From NCBI GenBank assembly GCA_947177715.1, contig CAMWVM010000042.1:1-9533 (forward strand): a DNA stretch of 9,533 nucleotides. Reading direction: 5' to 3'. This DNA is from an uncultured Ruminococcus sp. GTDB taxonomy: Bacteria; Bacillota; Clostridia; Oscillospirales; Ruminococcaceae. Positions 5,830-9,533 of the stretch are shown here, one piece after another. Under the pieces are notes generated by a model, which saw only the letters and a list, made by a program, of their open reading frames with translations, was not told the origin of the DNA and made no database searches. Numbering within the stretch: position 1 is the stretch's first letter; each line of letters opens with the position of its first letter. The position numbers were made by a program, and so were the translations under genes.

Positions 5830-6582
5830 TTATTTACTCGCTACAATAGTAAACTCTCCCGGTATCTTTTCATTTGTCCACGCAGGATGTTCATCAAACT
5901 TTCTTAATGTAAAACCACTATTTATGACTGAATTGATAATCTCACTAATTGTATACTTTCTATAACTGCACTTAGGCATCTGCTTGCGAACATTTTCTTG
6001 AAAAAAACGGGCATGTGCCATTTCTCCTTCAAAAGTTTCCTTTGAAAAATAACTCATAGTTGGTTGTTCAAAATTCAACATATCTGATATTTTTGTAAAC
6101 GGGTGAAAATCACTACATATCATTTTTCCATTGTCTTTCAATAATGAATACATGATACCCATAAACTCATCAATATCATGAAAGTAATGTAATACTCCTC
6201 CTTCCATAAACACTACATCAAAATAATTTCCATACTTCTCTATATCAATTTCCAATATATCACATACTTCAAAATTCAAATCAACTTTTGCAGCTGTTGC
6301 GACTTCAAGCGCATATTTCTTATTATCTTCTGAAATATCAAAGACAGTAACTTCTGCCCCTAAAATAGCCAAGGGCACAGCCTTCTTTCCGCAAGAACCA
6401 CATATGTTTGCTATTTTAATTCCATTATAGGTATCAAAATAATCAGAATGTCTTTTCAGCATTCCTATAGGGTTTTCTAAGTCCCTTTTTGCTCTATCAA
6501 CCGGTGTACCTGATTGTTTCACCCAAAACTCATACGCATTATATTCCCACGCCTTTTTATTTTGAATACTGTAATCTATCAT
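5830..6582 (-). CDS. Class I SAM-dependent methyltransferase, substrate unknown
   Basis: A 250-residue protein with a Rossmann-like methyltransferase core. Motif I is KIANICGSCGKKAVPLA (57-71), an unusual Cys-containing form of the glycine loop. Strand 2 ends in the acidic VFDIS with Asp82, and motif IV is FDVVFMEGGVLHYFHDIDEF (121-140). The N-terminal 40 residues (AWEYNAYEFW, KRDLENPIGMLKR) and the C-terminal part (FFQENVRKQMPKCSYRKYTISE) would form the substrate cap. Small-molecule rather than DNA methylation is likely, because no DPPY-type motif is present, but the substrate is unknown. The gene is much more AT-rich than guaA and lies inside the att-like repeats, which suggests acquisition by transfer. 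A perfect extended -10 box ends 5 bases before the ATG, so the message may be nearly leaderless. The best ribosome binding site (AGGAAG) is 14 bases away, too far to be good. Confidence 0.88.
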   Translation of the reverse strand: MIDYSIQNKKAWEYNAYEFWVKQSGTPVDRAKRDLENPIGMLKRHSDYFDTYNGIKIANICGSCGKKAVPLAILGAEVTVFDISEDNKKYALEVATAAKVDLNFEVCDILEIDIEKYGNYFDVVFMEGGVLHYFHDIDEFMGIMYSLLKDNGKMICSDFHPFTKISDMLNFEQPTMSYFSKETFEGEMAHARFFQENVRKQMPKCSYRKYTISEIINSVINSGFTLRKFDEHPAWTNEKIPGEFTIVASK

Positions 6583-6587
6583 CTTTG

Positions 6588-6596
6588 ATTATACCA
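6588..6596 (-). promoter_or_regulatory. Extended -10 promoter element of the methyltransferase gene
   Basis: TGGTATAAT on the minus strand is a perfect extended -10 (TGnTATAAT). No good -35 is seen: GAGTGG, 17 bases upstream, falls in the guaA stop region. Transcription would begin about at the ATG at 6582. Confidence 0.5.
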
Positions 6597-6603
6597 CTTC
6601 CTG

Positions 6604-6617
6604 TTTATTCCCACTCG
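6604..6617 (-). repeat. Direct repeat copy 1, att-like (guaA 3' end)
   Basis: CGAGTGGGAATAAA on the minus strand covers the last bases of a Val codon, Glu-Trp-Glu and the stop of guaA. It is identical to 5587-5600, 1,017 bp away in the same orientation. Confidence 0.7.
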
Positions 6618-8143
6618 ACCGTTCCCGGTGGCTTTGAGGTTATGTCATATACTACTCTGTTGACGTGGTCAACTTCGTTTGTAAGCCTGTTTGAAATGCG
6701 GGCAAGAATGTCATAAGGTATCTTTGCCCAGTCGGCAGTCATGAAGTCATCTGTGGTAATCGCTCTAATGGCAATCAAATGGTCGTATGTCCTGTGGTCG
6801 CCCATAACTCCTACAGTCTGTACATCAGGCAATACCGCAAAGAATTGGCTGAGCTGATCTTCAATTCCGCTCTTGGCTATTTCATCACGGAATACTGCGT
6901 CAGCTTCCTGAAGCACTTTTATCTTCTCTTCTGTAATCTCACCAATTATTCTTACTCCAAGCCCTGGACCTGGGAATGGCTGACGCCAAACAAGCTCATG
7001 AGGTATGCCAAGCTTTTCGCCTACGGCTCTTACCTCATCCTTGAACAAATCGCAGAGTGGCTCAATTACATCGTCAAATTTGATATCATCAGGCATTTTC
7101 ACCTTGTTGTGGTGAGTTTTAATGGTGTCTGCGTCACCTTTTCCACTTTCAATACAATCGGGATAAATAGTACCCTGTGCAAAGAAACCGCCGTCGGATT
7201 CTTCTCTGATTTTATCCCAAAATACTTTATAAAACTCTGTTCCTATAGTCTTTCTCTTTTCTTCAGGATCGGTTATGCCTTTCAGCTTTGCAATAAACTG
7301 CTTTTGACAGTTTACTCTTACAAAATTCATGTCAAAAAGACGTGTAAAGGTATCTTCAACAAAATCTCCTTCGTCTTTTCTCATCAGTCCTTGGTCAACG
7401 AAAACGCAGGTAAGCTGTTTTCCTACTGCACGGCTGAGAAGACCAGCCGCAACAGAAGAGTCAACTCCGCCTGAAAGTCCGAGAACAACTTTTTTATCTC
7501 CGATTTTTTCTCTCAGTGCAGCAACAGTGTTATCAATAAAGTTGTCCATAATCCAGTCGCCCTTGCAGTGACATACTTCATAAAGGAAGTTATGTAAGAG
7601 CTGTTTGCCATATTCGCTATGTGTAACCTCTGGGTGGAACTGAACAGCATAAATGTTTTTGTCCTGGTTTTCCATGGAAGCACAAGGGCAGTCCTCAGAA
7701 TGAGATGTGATTTCAAAACCCTCAGGAGGACAGCTTATGTAATCAGTATGGCTCATCCATACCACGTTGTTTTCAGGGATGTCTTTAAAAAGTTTGCTGT
7801 CTTTTTTAGTAATGTCTATTTCAATTTTTCCGTATTCGCTTTTTGCACAGGATTCAACCTTTCCGTCGCACATCCATGAAATAAGCTGACATCCATAGCA
7901 AATTCCCAAAACGGGAATACCTAAGTCGAGGATATCTTTGGTGTAGTGCGGAGAGGACATATCATATACAGAGTTTGGTCCTCCTGTAAAAATAATACCT
8001 TTGTAATTCTTTTCTTTTATTTCTTCCAGAGGGGTGTCAAAAGGCTTGATTTCAGCATAAACGTGATGGTCACGAACACGTCTTGCAATAAGCTGGTTAT
8101 ACTGTCCGCCGAAGTCAAGAACCAAAACAGATTCATGTGTCAT
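6605..8143 (-). CDS. guaA: GMP synthase (glutamine-hydrolysing), complete
   Basis: GuaA aminates XMP to GMP using ATP and glutamine, the last step of de novo guanine nucleotide synthesis. The 512-residue protein is full length. The N-terminal class I glutamine amidotransferase domain (1 to about 190) has FTGGPNSV near 52-59, the nucleophile Cys82 in GICYGCQ and the His170/Glu172 pair in QFHPEVTHSEYG. The ATP pyrophosphatase domain has the P-loop GLSGGVDSS at 222-230. The C-terminal dimerisation domain carries RQPFPGPGLGVRIIGE and ends IAIRAITTDDFMTADW...PPGTVEWE. The start at 8143 has GAGG 8 bases upstream. It has its own promoter. The end is intact despite the possible insertion there, as expected for elements that regenerate the target gene. 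Confidence 0.99.
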   Translation of the reverse strand: MTHESVLVLDFGGQYNQLIARRVRDHHVYAEIKPFDTPLEEIKEKNYKGIIFTGGPNSVYDMSSPHYTKDILDLGIPVLGICYGCQLISWMCDGKVESCAKSEYGKIEIDITKKDSKLFKDIPENNVVWMSHTDYISCPPEGFEITSHSEDCPCASMENQDKNIYAVQFHPEVTHSEYGKQLLHNFLYEVCHCKGDWIMDNFIDNTVAALREKIGDKKVVLGLSGGVDSSVAAGLLSRAVGKQLTCVFVDQGLMRKDEGDFVEDTFTRLFDMNFVRVNCQKQFIAKLKGITDPEEKRKTIGTEFYKVFWDKIREESDGGFFAQGTIYPDCIESGKGDADTIKTHHNKVKMPDDIKFDDVIEPLCDLFKDEVRAVGEKLGIPHELVWRQPFPGPGLGVRIIGEITEEKIKVLQEADAVFRDEIAKSGIEDQLSQFFAVLPDVQTVGVMGDHRTYDHLIAIRAITTDDFMTADWAKIPYDILARISNRLTNEVDHVNRVVYDITSKPPGTVEWE

Positions 8144-8188
8144 ATGGCTACCTCATTTCTTTAAATTTTTCAGGAAATATATAAAAAC

Positions 8189-8217
8189 ATTATATCATAA
8201 GCGACATAATATTGCAA
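8189..8217 (-). promoter_or_regulatory. Sigma-A-type promoter of guaA
   Basis: On the minus strand the -35 TTGCAA (8217-8212) and the -10 TATAAT (8194-8189) are separated by 17 bases, with the TG of an extended -10. Transcription should start near 8182, giving a leader of about 39 bases, too short for a purine riboswitch. Confidence 0.85.
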
Positions 8218-8250
8218 TAGCTGTTTAAGCGTATTTTAATAGTTTGGAAT

Positions 8251-8291
8251 AAAAAAATACAGGGATTACGCCATATGCGTCCCTGTATTTT
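8251..8291 (-). terminator. Intrinsic terminator of the GyrI-like gene
   Basis: TCCCTGTATTTT (8280-8291) pairs perfectly with AAAATACAGGGA (8254-8265) around a 14-base loop. Read on the minus strand, the stem runs into seven T. It begins 20 bases after the stop of the GyrI-like gene and separates it from the guaA promoter. The reverse direction ends in TTTTAAT and might also terminate weakly. Confidence 0.85.
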
Positions 8292-8311
8292 AATCATTGC
8301 TTCAGCGTATT

Positions 8312-8944
8312 CTATTGTTTCTTGATGGGGTGTCTGATTACCGTCTTTAATTTGCTGACATCACATCTTATGGGATCGCTTAAATAGATTTCATGATGAA
8401 ATCTTTTGTCGGTGATATCAGTTTCGTATCCGTTTTCATGAGCATAGTCATTTATAAGCTCAATGGTAGTAGGCTCATCGTCATAAGAGCCGATATGCAT
8501 ACACTGAACGCATAATCCCTCGTTGTAAGTTAAGAATTCAACCTTGGAGAAATCCTGTTTTTTCTTTTTTGTCGCTTCTTCAACAGCCCAGTTGAAATCA
8601 TCAACGGTAACAAAATCAGGAAGTCTTATTATAGATATGAAATTCATCTCTTCTTTTTTGTTATAATCTATGCCGGAAACACCGTCCTGCCACCAAAATC
8701 CCTCCAGCGGAGGAACAACATATTCAAAATATCCGTCAATTTTATGAGTCCCTTTATAACTCATCTTAATAGTGAAAGCAATACCGTATAATAATCCTAT
8801 AGATTGTTTATATTCACCTGCTTCGTCATTAGGATTTCCTTTTCCTCTTACGGCAATATAATTCATTTCAGGGATTTCAATTATACTTGGTTTGTTTTTA
8901 GGCATGTAAAATTCCTTGTATTCTTTTTTATAATCAAAAGCCAT
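8312..8944 (-). CDS. GyrI-like small-molecule-binding domain protein
   Basis: A 210-residue protein of the stand-alone GyrI-like type (SOUL/AraC effector-binding fold). It opens MAFDYKKEYKEFYMPKNKPS and then IIEIPEMNYIAVRGKGNPN, the typical first strand of this family. It continues with YKQSIGLLYGIAFTIKM, YVVPPLEGFWW, and a second half-repeat VQCMHIGSYDDEPTTIELINDYAHENGYE, then HHEIYLSDPIRCDVSKLKTVIRHPI. There is no DNA-binding domain, so it is a cytoplasmic binding or hydrolase-like protein rather than a regulator; members bind or degrade hydrophobic compounds, but the ligand here is unknown. GGAGG lies 7 bases before the ATG at 8944, which sets the start; the frame is open 48 bases further upstream without support. 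It has its own promoter and terminator and is monocistronic. Confidence 0.88.
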   Translation of the reverse strand: MAFDYKKEYKEFYMPKNKPSIIEIPEMNYIAVRGKGNPNDEAGEYKQSIGLLYGIAFTIKMSYKGTHKIDGYFEYVVPPLEGFWWQDGVSGIDYNKKEEMNFISIIRLPDFVTVDDFNWAVEEATKKKKQDFSKVEFLTYNEGLCVQCMHIGSYDDEPTTIELINDYAHENGYETDITDKRFHHEIYLSDPIRCDVSKLKTVIRHPIKKQ

Positions 8945-8970
8945 TATAATTCCTCCAAACTGTTTTTTAC

Positions 8971-8999
8971 ATTTTATCATAGTTTGTTTCAACAGTCAA
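8971..8999 (-). promoter_or_regulatory. Sigma-A-type promoter of the GyrI-like gene
   Basis: On the minus strand the -35 TTGACT (8999-8994) and the -10 TAAAAT (8976-8971) have 17 bases between them, with an extended -10 TG. The -35 lies inside the left arm of the inverted repeat 8991-9024. Confidence 0.8.
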
Positions 9000-9031
9000 A
9001 TGATTTTAATATCATTCGGCTGTTATTTTTT
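8991..9031 (+). terminator. Plus-strand hairpin with T run in the divergent intergenic region
   Basis: AACAGTCAAATGAT (8991-9004) and ATCATTCGGCTGTT (9011-9024) form 12 Watson-Crick pairs, one G-U pair and one mismatch around a 6-base loop, followed by ATTTTTTT. It has the shape of an intrinsic terminator on the plus strand, yet no plus-strand gene precedes it. It could insulate the phosphorylase gene from antisense transcription, or serve as an operator over the GyrI-like -35. Confidence 0.5.
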
Positions 9032-9137
9032 TATGATTAAATAAGTCGCCTAATTGGATCAATTTTGTTAAAATCACCTAAACCGACGCCATTAACTTAA
9101 TCGTTTTCGTGAATACTGTAAAAGTTTAAAAAAACCC

Positions 9138-9166
9138 TTGACAGCGGGGAAGATGTGTGCTAAATT
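9138..9166 (+). promoter_or_regulatory. Sigma-A-type promoter of the GH94 gene
   Basis: A consensus -35 TTGACA (9138-9143), a 17-base spacer ending TGC, and the -10 TAAATT (9161-9166). Transcription should start about 9173, giving a 60-base leader. Confidence 0.8.
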
Positions 9167-9181
9167 TAAATTGCAATTTAA
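9166..9181. promoter_or_regulatory. 16-bp palindrome at the GH94 transcription start, candidate operator
   Basis: TTAAATTGCAATTTAA is a perfect palindrome beginning at the last base of the -10 box and covering the predicted start. This placement is typical of a repressor operator. The regulator is not in the window. A looser inverted repeat, AATTG-GAT-CAATT, lies upstream at 9052-9064. Confidence 0.5.
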
Positions 9182-9191
9182 GAACGGAAAA

Positions 9192-9211
9192 GAAGTTCTG
9201 AGATGAACTTC
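9192..9211 (+). repeat. Leader hairpin before the GH94 gene
   Basis: GAAGTTC (9192-9198) and GAACTTC (9205-9211) form 7 perfect pairs around a 6-base loop in the predicted 5' leader, ending 12 bases before the ribosome binding site. No T run follows, so it is more likely a message-stability or protein-binding element than an attenuator. Confidence 0.4.
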
Positions 9212-9235
9212 AATAAAATGAAAAGGAGTAAAGTT

Positions 9236-9533
9236 ATGCAGTACGGTTATTTTGATTTGAAAAACAAAGAGTATGTTATTACTCGTCCCGACACCCCAGC
9301 GCCTTGGGCAAACTATCTCGGTTCACCGGAATACGGTGCAATTATCTCAAATAATGCAGGAGGTTATAGCTTTGAAAAAAGCGGCGCCAACGGCAGACAT
9401 CTGAGATATCGTTTTAATACCAATATTTCTGTTCCCGGAAGATATATCTATATCCGTGACAACGACACAGCAGACTATTGGTCAGCTTCATGGCAGCCTG
9501 TAGGCAAACCGATGGATCAGTATAAGAGTGAGT
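9236..9533 (+). CDS. GH94 phosphorylase, probably cellobiose phosphorylase, N-terminal part only
   Basis: The first 99 residues of a glycoside hydrolase family 94 enzyme, cut by the window end; full-length members are about 800 residues. The opening MQYGYFDLKNKEYVITRPDT and then PWANYLGSPEYGAIISNNAGGYSF match the N-terminal beta-sandwich of cellobiose and chitobiose phosphorylases. RYRFN, GRYIYIRD and DYWSASWQPVG continue it. Such enzymes split an imported beta-linked disaccharide with phosphate to give a sugar 1-phosphate in the cytoplasm, saving one ATP. Cellobiose is the best guess for a plant-fibre-degrading clostridium, but other GH94 specificities cannot be separated without the catalytic (alpha/alpha)6 domain. 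AGGAG lies 7 bases before the ATG. It is the only plus-strand gene in the window. Confidence 0.9.
   Translation, partial: MQYGYFDLKNKEYVITRPDTPAPWANYLGSPEYGAIISNNAGGYSFEKSGANGRHLRYRFNTNISVPGRYIYIRDNDTADYWSASWQPVGKPMDQYKSE

Larger units (their letters stand above)
5587..6617. mobile_element. Candidate integrated islet at the 3' end of guaA (remnant, no integrase)
   Basis: The segment is bounded by two identical 14-base direct repeats, one being the last codons and stop of guaA. It holds one methyltransferase gene and about 240 bases of non-coding, structured DNA, and is visibly AT-richer than its neighbours: two sampled 60-base lines in the methyltransferase are 28-30% GC, against 38-57% in sampled guaA lines. 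Removing one repeat plus the segment would leave guaA with an intact end, 34 bases before the next gene, whose ribosome binding site lies outside the segment. The 3' end of guaA is a documented target of tyrosine-recombinase elements in many bacteria. No integrase, excisionase or relaxase is visible, so this would be a deletion remnant or a non-autonomous element. A chance 14-base repeat cannot be excluded. Confidence 0.55.

Noticed and set aside
6542..6550. Third copy of the att-like core (TATTCCCAC) inside the methyltransferase start
   Set aside because: Only nine bases match, and they come from a Trp-Glu codon pair, as in guaA; the flanks differ.
8144..8188. Purine riboswitch upstream of guaA
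   Set aside because: The predicted leader is about 39 bases, too short for a roughly 65-base purine aptamer plus expression platform, and no conserved core is visible.
9094..9112. Catabolite control (cre) or LacI-type site around TTAATCGTTTTCGTGAA
   Set aside because: It has the CG-rich core look, but the two halves are not symmetric enough to call.
1..9533. CRISPR array, defence system, toxin-antitoxin pair or complete insertion sequence
   Set aside because: No regularly spaced repeats, Cas, toxin-antitoxin or transposase-like protein was found on either strand.

Overview
The window looks like a contig end from a low-to-moderate GC Gram-positive anaerobe of the Clostridia, probably close to Ruminococcus. 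This rests on strong AGGAGG-type ribosome binding sites, sigma-A promoters with extended -10 boxes, a short ProB without a PUA domain, tight unidirectional gene packing, and a GH94 cellobiose-phosphorylase-type gene at the right edge. The species cannot be named from the sequence alone.

Bases 1-60 are not genomic. They line up base for base in length with an Illumina Nextera i5 adapter: the 3' part of P5, an 8-base index, the read-1 linker and the 19-base transposon mosaic end, with a handful of mostly G-to-T errors. The first gene, proA, therefore runs off the contig, and its apparent last six residues and stop codon are adapter.

Everything up to about 8.95 kb reads on the minus strand. From right to left: a GyrI-like small-molecule-binding protein with its own promoter and terminator (8251-8999); guaA with its own promoter (6605-8217); a small AT-rich segment holding one SAM-dependent methyltransferase (about 5587-6617); then a compact series of eight genes (61-5553). 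These encode a three-helix membrane protein, a D-2-hydroxyacid dehydrogenase, a NodB-type polysaccharide deacetylase, a DUF5131/Gp37-Gp68 protein with a radical-SAM-like Cys cluster, a Nudix hydrolase, ProB, a small membrane protein (frameshifted in this sequence) and ProA. ProB and ProA are the first two steps of proline synthesis from glutamate; the other genes of the series have no obvious link to proline.

The most interesting structure is the methyltransferase segment. The exact 14 bases covering the last codons and stop of guaA recur 1,017 bp away, just before the ribosome binding site of the eight-gene series. This is what site-specific integration at the 3' end of guaA, a known island hotspot, would leave behind. 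Removing one copy plus the segment would put guaA 34 bp from the membrane-protein gene. No integrase is present, so it would be a remnant or a non-autonomous islet.

At the right edge a plus-strand gene starts: the first 99 codons of a GH94 phosphorylase, with a clear promoter, a 16-bp palindrome at the predicted transcription start, and a small leader hairpin. No CRISPR array, rRNA, tRNA or complete insertion sequence was seen. Most of the window is ordinary chromosome; the guaA islet is the main accessory feature.
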